64,000 nt of DNA from Propionicimonas sp. (lineage in GTDB: Bacteria; Actinomycetota; Actinomycetes; Propionibacteriales; Propionibacteriaceae): assembly GCA_013791955.1 (NCBI GenBank), contig VMSW01000004.1, forward strand, positions 84,213-148,212, written 5' to 3'. This document shows, in pieces, positions 52,844-61,969 of this stretch. Under the pieces are notes generated by a model. That model was not told the origin of the DNA and made no database searches. It saw only the letters and a list, made by a program, of their open reading frames with translations. Every line of letters starts with the position of its first letter. Position 1 is the first letter of the stretch. The position numbers were made by a program, and so were the translations under genes.

Positions 52844-54121
52844 TCAGTCGCTGTCGGTGGCTGGCGGCCGATCGTACGGCGCGTGCACCGTCCGACTAGG
52901 AAAGATGCGGCGGCCATAGTCAGGTTTGAGGTCCTCGGTGGTATTCACCGGCTGGCCAGCGGCCAAGGCCTCATAGATCTCGACGAACTCCTTGGACTGG
53001 TTATCGATCGTCCAGCGGGCGGCCATCTCCATCGAGCGGGCGCGGGCCCGTTCGGCGAACTCGGGGTCTTTCAAGGCGTTGATCATGCCCACCATTGCCC
53101 CGGCCAGCGACACCTGGTTGGGCCTGGCCAGCACCGCGTTCACTCCCGGCTCCACCACCAGCCGCAACTCGTGATCGACCATGATGAACGGCAGTCCGGC
53201 GTGGGCAGCCTCATGCAGCACCAGCGCCTGGGTGTCGGTGAGCGAGGTGAAGACGAACGCGTCACCGGAGGCGTAATAGGCCCCCAGTTTCTCCCGCGGA
53301 ATCTGGCCGGGCAGCTTCACCCCACCGAAGCGGGACGCCCGTTGCAGCTTGCGGCGCAGCCGCTTGGGGGTGTTCTTCCAGTCCCCGACGATCATCAGTT
53401 CGGCGTTGGGAATCTGATCGCGCACCAACTCGAAGGCGTCCAGCATCAGGCCGATGCCCTTCTCCACCGAGATCCGGCCAACGTAGATCAACCGCGGCCC
53501 GCGGTGCTTGCTGATCGGCGGCAACACCGGCAATGCGTCGGTGCCGTTGGGTACCACCCGCACTTTGGCATTCGGCGCAATCTCCAAGACTCGCTTCGCG
53601 GTCTTGTCTGATGGGGTGGTGACCAGATCGGCGTCGGTGAGCATATTGGCGGCCAACTCAAGCAGCGCCACTTGCGCCCCGCCGCGTCGCGGACGCTTCA
53701 TGTTCTGCTTCATGATCGCGGCCCAGGACGGCTTGTCGAGGTGCATCTTGTAGACCTTGTAGGCCGCATTCATCAGCGGCATCAGGTGCCAGTAGTGCTC
53801 GGCGTAGGCCTCCAGGTCGGTATGCCAGGTGATCACCATCGGACGATTGGTGCGTTCGGCCACCCACATGCCCAACAGGCCGATCGAGCCGAGCCCGTGA
53901 ATGTGAATCACATCCGGCGGATTGGCCACCATCTGCGCCAGCCGGTAGTCAAAGTCCTGCCCCATGCTCAACCGGACGCCCGCGCCCGGGATCGGCACAC
54001 TGGGCAGCCGAATCTCGCGGCGGTTGGGGTTCAACGCATGCGGGTTGGGGCCATTGGCCTCTGGAGCCACCAGCAGCACCTTGTGCCCGGCGGCCAACAC
54101 CTGCTCCTCCAGGAACTGCAC
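52844..54121 (-). CDS. Glycosyltransferase, GT4 type; conserved N-terminus lies upstream of the first usable start
   Basis: 425 residues from the first canonical in-frame start, GTG 54121. It has the GT-B fold: IHIHGLGSIGLLG, PNGTDALPVL, IYVGRISVEKGIGLMLDAF and VLHEAAHAGLPF, with the E-x7-E-like donor site. The frame is open upstream to a TAA at 54278-54280. The residues just before GTG (PLTIAEFTDNYGPAHSGLLY) are the expected N-terminal strand and loop of GT4 enzymes. No ATG, GTG or TTG lies in frame there, so translation must begin at a rare codon, or an indel is present. Donor and acceptor are unknown. Confidence 0.85.
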   Translation of the reverse strand: MQFLEEQVLAAGHKVLLVAPEANGPNPHALNPNRREIRLPSVPIPGAGVRLSMGQDFDYRLAQMVANPPDVIHIHGLGSIGLLGMWVAERTNRPMVITWHTDLEAYAEHYWHLMPLMNAAYKVYKMHLDKPSWAAIMKQNMKRPRRGGAQVALLELAANMLTDADLVTTPSDKTAKRVLEIAPNAKVRVVPNGTDALPVLPPISKHRGPRLIYVGRISVEKGIGLMLDAFELVRDQIPNAELMIVGDWKNTPKRLRRKLQRASRFGGVKLPGQIPREKLGAYYASGDAFVFTSLTDTQALVLHEAAHAGLPFIMVDHELRLVVEPGVNAVLARPNQVSLAGAMVGMINALKDPEFAERARARSMEMAARWTIDNQSKEFVEIYEALAAGQPVNTTEDLKPDYGRRIFPSRTVHAPYDRPPATDSD

Positions 54122-54309
54122 GGCATACAGCAGGCCAGAATGCGCCGGTCCGTAGTTGTCGGTGAACTCGGCGATGGTCAGCGGCCGCTTAGCTAGCCGC
54201 TCAACTGCGGGCTGTTCAACGACCGTCTCTGCGTCCTCGCGGATGTCAGCACCCTTCTTCGACGAAACGTTCTCACCTTAGTCGGCCGACGGCCCGCCTG
54301 GCATAGCGC

Positions 54310-55323
54310 TCAAGCCAGCGAACCGTAGGTTTCCTGAGCATTCTCCAGCGCAGAAACGTAACCGGCCCGAGCGTAGGCGTTGGCATCTGCATCCAGGGGC
54401 ACCGCCAACTTGCCGCGGAAGTCGTTCACCGATTTGAAGCCGCGGGAGGCCATCCATTCGGAAAGACCGGTGATCAACTGCTCGGCGTAGCCGGCACCGT
54501 GGCGCACCAGAGCAGAGGTGGTCATCACCACGTCCGCGCCGGCAAGCAGGTAAGCGACCACGTCGCCGACGGTGTCTACTCCTGAGGTTGCGGCCAGCGA
54601 GGCGTGGGTTTGGTTGCGCAGGGTGGCGATCCAGGTCCGCGGCACGTGGGCGTCCGCCGGGGTGGAGAGATCCAGGCCAGAAACTACCGCCATCTTCGAG
54701 ACCAGCACCTTGGGCTGCAGGAACCGGTTGAACAGCACCAGGCCGTAGGCCCCGGCCTCGATCAGCTGCAAGGCGAAATTCCCAGTGCTGGAGAAGTAGG
54801 GCGACATCTTCACTGCCACTGGAATCTGCACCACGCTGGTCACCGCAGCGACGATCTCCAGGTGGCGGGCCTCAACTTCGGCACCGGTGAGCGAGACGTC
54901 GCCGGGGACGAAATAGATGTTGCACTCCAACGCGGACGCGCCCGCATCGGCCAACTGCTTGGCGTAGGTCGTCCAGGAGCCGACGTCGGCAGCATTCAGG
55001 CTGGCGATCAGCGGGATGGGGATCGCCGCAGCGCTGCGTTCGACCAGGCTCAGGTAGTTGCGGGCCGGATCAGGCTCGAGTAGCGGGGTGGGGAAGTAGC
55101 TGGTCGCCTCGGCGAAAGACTCCGCATAGGAGTCCTCCAGATCGGCGTCGTGAGCCGCATCGCGGCGCAGCCGCTCGGCGAACATCGAGTGCATCACGAT
55201 GGCCCCGACGCCGGTGCCGGCCAGCTTCTTCACTTGGTCGACGGTTTGGGTCAATGGGCCAGCTGATGCGACCAATGGGTTGCGCAGCTGCAACCCCAGG
55301 TAGGTGGTTTCCATGAAGCCCAT
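54310..55323 (-). CDS. Dihydroorotate dehydrogenase-like FMN protein
   Basis: 337 residues, TIM-barrel. The family start TYLGLQLRNPLVASAGPLTQ and the inner motifs ASLNAADVGSWTTYAKQL, VAVKMSPYF and VLFNRFLQP are seen. These proteins differ from PyrD and are often encoded beside pyruvate:ferredoxin oxidoreductase, as here. A redox role with ferredoxin is inferred, not shown. An ATG at 55314 is an alternative start. A strong nested hairpin separates it from nifJ. Confidence 0.88.
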   Translation of the reverse strand: MGFMETTYLGLQLRNPLVASAGPLTQTVDQVKKLAGTGVGAIVMHSMFAERLRRDAAHDADLEDSYAESFAEATSYFPTPLLEPDPARNYLSLVERSAAAIPIPLIASLNAADVGSWTTYAKQLADAGASALECNIYFVPGDVSLTGAEVEARHLEIVAAVTSVVQIPVAVKMSPYFSSTGNFALQLIEAGAYGLVLFNRFLQPKVLVSKMAVVSGLDLSTPADAHVPRTWIATLRNQTHASLAATSGVDTVGDVVAYLLAGADVVMTTSALVRHGAGYAEQLITGLSEWMASRGFKSVNDFRGKLAVPLDADANAYARAGYVSALENAQETYGSLA

Positions 55324-55408
55324 TTCAGCAGAAGCCGAGGCCAGATGGGGGGCGGACTAGCAGTAAGTGCTGCTGGCGGAATGCAAACCACCGCCAGCGC
55401 CGTCCACC

Positions 55409-55476
55409 GCTTTGCGCCCCTTAGGCGGCTTTGCGCCCGCTACAGCAGGCGCAAAGCGCAGTAAGGGGCGCAAAGC
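55409..55476. terminator. Nested hairpin between nifJ and the DHOD-like gene
   Basis: Outer arms GCTTTGCGCCCCTTA (55409-55423) and TAAGGGGCGCAAAGC (55462-55476) are perfectly complementary over 15 bp. Inner arms GCTTTGCGCC (55428-55437) and GGCGCAAAGC (55448-55457) form a 10-bp stem within. Both pairs share the same 10-mer. Further out, GTCCACC and GGTGGAC also match. It lies just past the nifJ stop. Confidence 0.75.
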
Positions 55477-55498
55477 AGCGGGGTGGTGGACGCCCAGG

Positions 55499-58400
55499 TC
55501 AGCCCTTCGCTACGGCGGCGAAGCGCTCCGCCCCGCGGGTGGCCATCTCCTCGTATTCGGCCCAACGCCGGTTCACCTGCTCCTGGCCGAGTTCGAGCAG
55601 ATGCTCAGCGGCCTCGGGGTCAGAGTCGGCCAGCATCCGGAAGCGGAGTTCCTTGGCGTGATAGTCGCGCAGTCGCATCCGCGGGCGTGGCGAATCGAGT
55701 AGGAACGGGTTCTTGCCCGATTCCCGCAGCACCGGGTTGTACCGCATCAGCGGCCAGTGGCCCGAGGCCACCGCTGCGTACTGCTGATCCAAACCCTTGC
55801 GCATGTCGATGCCGTGAGCGATGCAGTGGCTGTAGGCCAAGATCAGGCTCGGCCCGTCGTAGGCCTCGGCCTCACGGAAGGCCTTCAAGGTCTGCTGGGG
55901 GTCTGCGCCCATCGCCACTCGGGCGACGTACACGTTGCCGTAGGCGGTGGCCTGCAGGGCCATGTCCTTCTTGTTGGTCAGCTTGCCGCCAGCGGCGAAC
56001 TTGGCCACCGCACCCATCGGGGTCGACTTGGACGCCTGGCCGCCGGTGTTGGAATACACCTCGGTGTCCAGCACCAGGATGTTCACATTCCGCCCTGAGG
56101 CCAGGACGTGGTCGACGCCGGCCGAGCCAATGTCATAGGCCCAGCCGTCGCCACCGACAATCCAGACACTGCGGCGCAGCAAATGATCGGCTACTGAGCG
56201 CAGGTCCTCCACGCCAGGCCCGCTCATCGAATCCAGTTGCACCTTCAGCGCCTCCACCCGGGCGCGCTGCTGGCTCAACTCCGATTCATACATCTGCGGG
56301 GCGTCCAGGATTGCGTCCACGGTCTCATTGCCCACCTCGGCGCGCAGTTGCTCTAGGCGTTTGCGGGCATTGGTGGTGTGCAGATCAGCAGCTAGGCGCA
56401 GGCCAAGACCAAACTCGGCATTGTCTTCGAACAGCGAGTTCGACCAGGCCGGGCCGCGGCCGTACTTATTGCTCGACCAAGGCGTGGTGGGCAGGTTGCC
56501 GCCATAAATGGAGGAACACCCGGTGGCATTGGCCACCGTCGCCCGGCCACCAAACAGCTGGGTGAGCAGCTTCAGATAGGGCGTCTCGCCGCACCCGGAG
56601 CAGGCCCCGGAGAACTCGAACAACGGCTCCAGGAACTGGGTGCCACGCACATTGGCGAAGTCCACCCGCGAGCGCCGGTTCACCGGGATCGACTCAAAGA
56701 ACTTCACATTTTCGATCTCTGCAGTCTTGTCGGGCAGTGGCACCACGTTGATCGCGCGGCGGGTGCTCGCACCGCCGTCAGGTTTCACCGGGCACGCCTC
56801 GGTGCACAGCCCACAGCCGGTGCAATCCTCGGCGTAGACCTGCAGGGTGTAACGCGAACCGGGGAAGCCAGCCGCATTGAGCGGAGCCGACTGGAAGGAG
56901 TCGGGAGCCCCGTCCAGCGTGGCGGCGGTGTAGTACTTCGCCCGCAGCACCGCATGGGGGCAGACGAAGGCGCAGTTTCCGCACTGAATGCAGGATTCGG
57001 AATCCCAGGTGGCCACGAAATCGGAGATGTTGCGCTTCTCGTATTTCGTCGTGCCAGAGGGATAGGTGCCGTCCACCGGCATGGCGCTGACCGGCAGTTG
57101 ATCGCCGGTACCCAGCAGCATCGAGGCGGTGACATCGCGGACGAACTGCGGGGCGCTGCTCGGCACCGGCGGAATCATCGGCTTCGCACCGCTGGTGCCG
57201 ACCGGGACGGCTAGCTTGTGCAGATGCTCCACCGAGGCGTCGACCGCGGCCTCGTTCTTGGCCACCACATCGGCGCCCTTTTTGGCATAGGTCTTGCGGA
57301 TAGTCGCTTTGACCGCGTCGATGGCCGCCGCCCGCGGTAGCACCTGGCTGATCGCGAAGAAGCAGGTCTGCAGCACCGTGTTGGTGCGTCGTCCCATGCC
57401 AGCCTTGCGAGCCACCGTGTTGGCATCGATCGCCCACAACTCGATGCCGAGGGCGATGATTTTGGCCTGCATCGGTTCGGGCAACTGGGCGAAAGTGTCT
57501 TCGTCGCTGTGTGGGGTGTTGATCAGCAGGATCGTGCCCGGACGGGCGAACTCCAGCACGTCCATCCGTTCCAGGATCGACCAGTGGTGAACGCCGATGA
57601 AGCCAGCTTTGCTGACCAGGTAAGGCGCCTCGATCGGCTTAGGTCCGAAGCGCAGATGCGAAACCGTCCGCGAACCCGACTTCTTGGAGTCGTAGACGTA
57701 GTAGCCCTGGGCGTAGGTGTCTTCGATGGCGCCGATGATCTTGACGCTGTTCTTGTTCGCGCCCACGGTGCCGTCCGAGCCCAGCCCGTAGAAGACTGCG
57801 CGCAGGGTGGCTGGGTCTTCGATGTCGATGCTCGGGTCGTAGTCGAGGCTGAGCATGGTGACGTCATCGTTGATGCCAACGGTGAACCGCGGACGCGGAG
57901 CGGCCTTGGCCAATTCGGCGTACACGCCCACCACCATCGCCGGGGTGAACTCCTTGCTGCTCAGGCCGTAGCGCCCACCGACCAACAGCGGCAGGTGCTC
58001 GCGGCGACCGGCAGCGTGAGCCTCACCAAGCGCGGCAGCCACGTCGAGGAACAGCGGCTCGCCGCCAGCTCCGGGCTCCTTGGTGCGGTCAAGCACCGCG
58101 ACCACCTTGGCGGTGCTCGGTATGGCGGCCAGCAGGTCTTCGGTGGGCAATGGCCGGTAAAGCCGCAGCTGCACGACGCCGACCTTTTCGCCCTTGGCCA
58201 CCAGATGCTCCACTGTTGAGCGGACGGTGTGAGCGCCGGAGCCCATGATCAGGATCACTCGCTCGGCATCGGCAGCGCCGTAGTAGTCGACCAGGTGGTA
58301 ATCCCGCCCGGCGATCTCGGCGAAGGCTGCCATCGCCTCGGTGACGATGCCCGGGGTCGCGTCGTAGTAGGAGTTGGCTGATTCCCGTCCCTGGAAGTAG

Positions 58401-59065
58401 GTGTCCGGGTTCTGCGCGGTGCCGCGAATGTAGGGATGTTCCGGGGAAAGCGCGCGACGGCGATGCGCCCGCACCAGATCTTCGGGCACCAACGCGCGCA
58501 GCTCGTCGTCAGTGAGCAGCTCGACGCTGTTCTCCTCATGGCTGGTGCGGAAGCCGTCGAAGAAGTGGACGAACGGTACCCGCGAACGCAGCGTGGCCAG
58601 CTGGGAGATGGCCGCCATGTCGTGGGCCTCTTGCACGCTGGAGGAGTTCAGCATGGCGAAGCCGGTCTGGCGAACCGCCATCACGTCCTGGTGATCGCCG
58701 TAGATGCTCAGGCCCTGGGCGGCCAGCGACCGGGCGGCCACGTTGAGCACCATCGAGGTGAGCTCGCCGGCGATCTTGTACATATTGGGAATCATCAGCA
58801 GCAAGCCCTGGGAGGCGGTGAAGGTGGTGCTCAACGCGCCACCCTGCAGCGCGCCGTGCAGGGCACCGGCCGCGCCGCCCTCCGACTGCATCTCGATCAC
58901 TGTCGGGACGGTGCCGTAAACATTGGCGCGGCCAAGGGATGCCCACTCATCAGCCAGTTCGGCCATCGTGGAACTGGGGGTGATGGGGTAAATGCTGCAC
59001 AGTTCGTTCAAACGGTAGGACGCCGATGCTGCGGCTTCATTCCCGTCGATGATCACTCGGCTCAT
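55499..59065 (-). CDS. nifJ: Pyruvate:ferredoxin (flavodoxin) oxidoreductase
   Basis: 1188 residues, the normal length of the single-chain enzyme. Domain I starts with DGNEAAASASYRLNELCSIY. Two 4Fe-4S ferredoxin motifs are CIQCGNCAFVCP and CTGCGLCTEACP (about 690-760). The proximal cluster cysteines include CSGCGETPY. The TPP site is GDGWAYDIG with VLDTEVYSNTGGQASK. It oxidises pyruvate with CoA to acetyl-CoA and CO2, and reduces ferredoxin. It sits 3 bp downstream of the FAD/Fe-S oxidoreductase gene, which suggests one operon. Confidence 0.97.
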   Translation of the reverse strand: MSRVIIDGNEAAASASYRLNELCSIYPITPSSTMAELADEWASLGRANVYGTVPTVIEMQSEGGAAGALHGALQGGALSTTFTASQGLLLMIPNMYKIAGELTSMVLNVAARSLAAQGLSIYGDHQDVMAVRQTGFAMLNSSSVQEAHDMAAISQLATLRSRVPFVHFFDGFRTSHEENSVELLTDDELRALVPEDLVRAHRRRALSPEHPYIRGTAQNPDTYFQGRESANSYYDATPGIVTEAMAAFAEIAGRDYHLVDYYGAADAERVILIMGSGAHTVRSTVEHLVAKGEKVGVVQLRLYRPLPTEDLLAAIPSTAKVVAVLDRTKEPGAGGEPLFLDVAAALGEAHAAGRREHLPLLVGGRYGLSSKEFTPAMVVGVYAELAKAAPRPRFTVGINDDVTMLSLDYDPSIDIEDPATLRAVFYGLGSDGTVGANKNSVKIIGAIEDTYAQGYYVYDSKKSGSRTVSHLRFGPKPIEAPYLVSKAGFIGVHHWSILERMDVLEFARPGTILLINTPHSDEDTFAQLPEPMQAKIIALGIELWAIDANTVARKAGMGRRTNTVLQTCFFAISQVLPRAAAIDAVKATIRKTYAKKGADVVAKNEAAVDASVEHLHKLAVPVGTSGAKPMIPPVPSSAPQFVRDVTASMLLGTGDQLPVSAMPVDGTYPSGTTKYEKRNISDFVATWDSESCIQCGNCAFVCPHAVLRAKYYTAATLDGAPDSFQSAPLNAAGFPGSRYTLQVYAEDCTGCGLCTEACPVKPDGGASTRRAINVVPLPDKTAEIENVKFFESIPVNRRSRVDFANVRGTQFLEPLFEFSGACSGCGETPYLKLLTQLFGGRATVANATGCSSIYGGNLPTTPWSSNKYGRGPAWSNSLFEDNAEFGLGLRLAADLHTTNARKRLEQLRAEVGNETVDAILDAPQMYESELSQQRARVEALKVQLDSMSGPGVEDLRSVADHLLRRSVWIVGGDGWAYDIGSAGVDHVLASGRNVNILVLDTEVYSNTGGQASKSTPMGAVAKFAAGGKLTNKKDMALQATAYGNVYVARVAMGADPQQTLKAFREAEAYDGPSLILAYSHCIAHGIDMRKGLDQQYAAVASGHWPLMRYNPVLRESGKNPFLLDSPRPRMRLRDYHAKELRFRMLADSDPEAAEHLLELGQEQVNRRWAEYEEMATRGAERFAAVAKG

Positions 59066-59068
59066 GGC

Positions 59069-60691
59069 TCAGGCCTCCTCGATCATGTCGATCGCGCCAA
59101 CTGGACACTGCTCGTAGCAGGTCGCGCAGCCGGTGCATTTGTTGTAGTCGTAGCGATAGCGGTCGCCCTTGCCGAGCTTGATCACCGCATCTTCAGGGCA
59201 GGAGCCCAGACAGCCGTCGCATTCGAAGCAGTTCCCGCAACTCAGGCAGCGGGCAGCTTCGGTGTGAGCGTGTTCGTCGGTAAGGCCGCCGACGATCTCG
59301 TCGAAATCGGTCACCCGATCATCAGCTTCCAGCTCGGGCTGGGTGTTGCGGCGGGCGTCCCCGAAGTACCAAAGGTTCAGCTTGTCGAAGCTGGCCAGAT
59401 CATGTTTTGGCCGCTCGGCGGATTCGCGTCCGACCAGCCAGGCGTCGATCTGGCGGGCGGCCCGCTTGCCATGTCCTACCCCGATCGTGACCGTGCGGTC
59501 TGAGGGCACGGCGTCGCCGCCGGCGAAGATGCCGGGTACGTCGGTCATCAGCGTGCGCGGATCGACCTGCACCACGTCATGGTCAAAGCGCATGCCGGGA
59601 ATGCGACGCAGGAAGTTGGAGTCGGTTTCCTGGCCAAGGGCCAAGATGACCGTGTCGGCTTCGAGTTTCTCGAAACGACCGGTGCCGCGGGCCTTGCCGG
59701 CCTCATCGATCTCCATGATTTCCACGGTCAGATCGGATTCGTCGACGCTGCTGATGGTGCGCAGCCAGTTCATCTTCACACCCTCAGCCAGCGCGCCTTC
59801 CTTCTCCTCGGCATGTGCTGGCATCTGCGCTTCGGTGCGGCGGTAGACGATGATCGACTCTTCGGCTCCCAGCCGACGGGCCACCCGGGCGGCGTCCATT
59901 GCGGTGTTGCCGCCACCGTAAACCGCCACCTTGCGCCCGATCAGCGGACGTTCGCCCGAGGCGACATCACGCAGGAAGGTGACCGCGTCCACGATCTTGG
60001 AGGCGTCGCGGTTGGGAATGTCGATCCGCTTGCTCAGGTGGGCGCCGATGGCCACGAAGACGGCCTCAAAGCCGCCCTCGGCCTGCTCGGCGAGCAGGTC
60101 TTTGACGGTGTAATCGGTGGTGATTCGCACCCCGAGTTGCACCAGGCGGTCGATCTCGGCGTCGAGCACATTGCGGGGCAGCCGGTACTCCGGAATGCCG
60201 TAGCGCATCATGCCGCCGGGCACCGGTGAGGAATCGCGGATCTCCACCGCATGGCCCATCCGGGCCAGCTGGCAGGCCGCGCTCAGGCCCGAGGGGCCGG
60301 CGCCGATTACCAGCACTTTGCGGCCTGAAGAGAAGCGGGGCTTTTCGAACTGCCAGCCCTTCTCCAGCGCCAGGTCGCCGAGGTAGCGCTCGACGGAATG
60401 AATCGAGACCGCACCGTCCAGCTCCTCGCGGTTGCAGGCAGCTTCGCACGGGTGGTAGCAGACCCGGCCGTGGATGGCTGGGAACGGGTTGGCCTTGGTG
60501 AGCTCACGCCAGGCCGCCTCTTCTTCGCCAGCCTTGACCAGCCGCAGCCATTCTTGAATGTTCTCCCCAGCCGGGCAGGCGTTATTGCACGGTGGGAGTC
60601 GGTCCAGATAGATAGGCATCCTCGCTCGTACCGGAGCCACCCGACCGCCTTCTACAGCAAGGTCTGGCAGTTCGGTGATGTCGCGGGCCAT
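59069..60691 (-). CDS. FAD- and Fe-S-dependent NAD(P) oxidoreductase (GltD-like)
   Basis: 540 residues from ATG 60691, with GAAGGG six bases upstream. The N-terminal Fe-S motif is PPCNNACPAGENI with RVCYHPCEAACNR. FAD- and NAD(P)-binding loops are VIGAGPSGLSAA and VYGGGNTAMDAARV. The C-terminus carries two ferredoxin-type 4Fe-4S motifs (CLSCGNCFECDGC, CTGCATCYEQCP). This layout suits electron transfer between NAD(P)H and ferredoxin, the natural partner of nifJ 3 bp downstream. A glutamate synthase large subunit is absent, so it is not annotated as gltD. Confidence 0.92.
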   Translation of the reverse strand: MARDITELPDLAVEGGRVAPVRARMPIYLDRLPPCNNACPAGENIQEWLRLVKAGEEEAAWRELTKANPFPAIHGRVCYHPCEAACNREELDGAVSIHSVERYLGDLALEKGWQFEKPRFSSGRKVLVIGAGPSGLSAACQLARMGHAVEIRDSSPVPGGMMRYGIPEYRLPRNVLDAEIDRLVQLGVRITTDYTVKDLLAEQAEGGFEAVFVAIGAHLSKRIDIPNRDASKIVDAVTFLRDVASGERPLIGRKVAVYGGGNTAMDAARVARRLGAEESIIVYRRTEAQMPAHAEEKEGALAEGVKMNWLRTISSVDESDLTVEIMEIDEAGKARGTGRFEKLEADTVILALGQETDSNFLRRIPGMRFDHDVVQVDPRTLMTDVPGIFAGGDAVPSDRTVTIGVGHGKRAARQIDAWLVGRESAERPKHDLASFDKLNLWYFGDARRNTQPELEADDRVTDFDEIVGGLTDEHAHTEAARCLSCGNCFECDGCLGSCPEDAVIKLGKGDRYRYDYNKCTGCATCYEQCPVGAIDMIEEA

Positions 60692-60838
60692 GGTCCACCC
60701 TTCGTTGGGCAATTGGGTTCGCTCGAAAACTTACTCCTGCCCAGAGTGGCCTCCTGCTACTGCAACCCCGATGGGACGGCCTGGGCCTGGGCCTGGGTGC
60801 TAGCGTCGAGGCGACCCCACTCGGATTCGGAAAGATAG

Positions 60839-61843
60839 ATGCTCGAAAGCCAGCCCAAGCCGCAGGTCGCGCGCTTCCGCCGGCTGCTGCCCATTCCGGC
60901 GGTGCCGGTCGGACGGCCAACGCCGGCCACCGACGAGGATGGTGCGCGCGCCAAACTGGCCGAGTTGATGGCCTTGGACGCCGCGATCCCTGAGCCCACC
61001 AGAACCATGCTCTTCGAGCCCGTTGGGCCGGCCAGGGCCACCGTGGTCATCTGGCACGGCTTCACCAACGCCCCAGCCCAGTTCGTCTTGGTGGCTGAGG
61101 CGCTGTCCCACTACGGCTTGCGGGTGCTGGTGCCCCGGATGCCGCGTCACGGGCAGCCCGACCTACTTACCAAGGACCTGGCGAACCTGACCGCAGGCGA
61201 GCTGGTCGATCATGCCAACGCCTGCATCGACATTGCTGCCGGGTTTGGTGATCCGGTGTGGGTGATCGGGCTCTCGGCTGGGGCCACGCTGGCCGCCTGG
61301 GTTGGCGCCACCCGCGACGAGGTGGACCGGTTGGTGTTGGCAGCTCCCCTGGTGGCCCCGAAGGGATTGCCGTTGCCGCTGCTGCGGCTGCTGGTGCGCT
61401 TCCCGAAGCTGGTGCCGAATGCCTACTTCTGGTGGGACCCGCGCAAGAAGGCCGATCTGGGCCACAGTCCGTACGCCTACCCGGGATTTCCGATGCCCGC
61501 GATCCTGCCGTTCATGCATCTGTCGGAGGCGTTGTTCGACCACTCGGTGAACGCCGGGCATGAGTTGGAGCGGACGATCCTGGTGAGCAATCCGGGCGAT
61601 TTCGCTATTCGCCGAGACGCTGCGCTGCAGTTCGCTGAGGAGGTGTTCTTCCGCTTCTCCGCCGTGCACGGGGTGGCCCAGATCGATGGCTCCTTGCGCT
61701 GGATGCACGACTTCGTTGACCCGAATGCCGCCGACACCGGCAGCACTGAGCAGGTGAGCGCCATCTTGGCGGCCAGCTTCGGGATTGGTGAGCCAACTGC
61801 TGGCGGGGTGCTGGTGCCGCCGTTGGTGCCCGACCAACCCTGA
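60839..61843 (+). CDS. Alpha/beta hydrolase
   Basis: 334 residues from ATG 60839. The oxyanion region is VVIWHGFTNAPAQFV, the nucleophile elbow GLSAGATLAAW (Ser about 143), and the late histidine may be in LRWMHDFVDP. It has no signal peptide and should be cytoplasmic. It resembles serine-aminopeptidase-like (Hydrolase_4) lipases or esterases; the substrate is unknown. Divergent from the FAD/Fe-S gene. Confidence 0.88.
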   Translation: MLESQPKPQVARFRRLLPIPAVPVGRPTPATDEDGARAKLAELMALDAAIPEPTRTMLFEPVGPARATVVIWHGFTNAPAQFVLVAEALSHYGLRVLVPRMPRHGQPDLLTKDLANLTAGELVDHANACIDIAAGFGDPVWVIGLSAGATLAAWVGATRDEVDRLVLAAPLVAPKGLPLPLLRLLVRFPKLVPNAYFWWDPRKKADLGHSPYAYPGFPMPAILPFMHLSEALFDHSVNAGHELERTILVSNPGDFAIRRDAALQFAEEVFFRFSAVHGVAQIDGSLRWMHDFVDPNAADTGSTEQVSAILAASFGIGEPTAGGVLVPPLVPDQP

Positions 61844-61969
61844 CACCCCGCACGGCACCGTCCGGGTGGGTACTTCAGTCAGAGAACCTTGATCACCCTC
61901 CCCGAGCCAGGGGTGTCTCGATACACTCCGGTCGAGCATTTGGGCTCGTGGATGAGGGGGGAACTGAAA

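Noticed and set aside
55483..56565. Plus-strand frame opposite nifJ (360 residues)
   Set aside because: It is Arg/Pro/Ser-rich with no domain; nifJ on the other strand is certain.
59069..60691. Glutamate synthase small subunit (gltD)
   Set aside because: It has extra C-terminal ferredoxin motifs, no gltB beside it, and direct linkage to nifJ.
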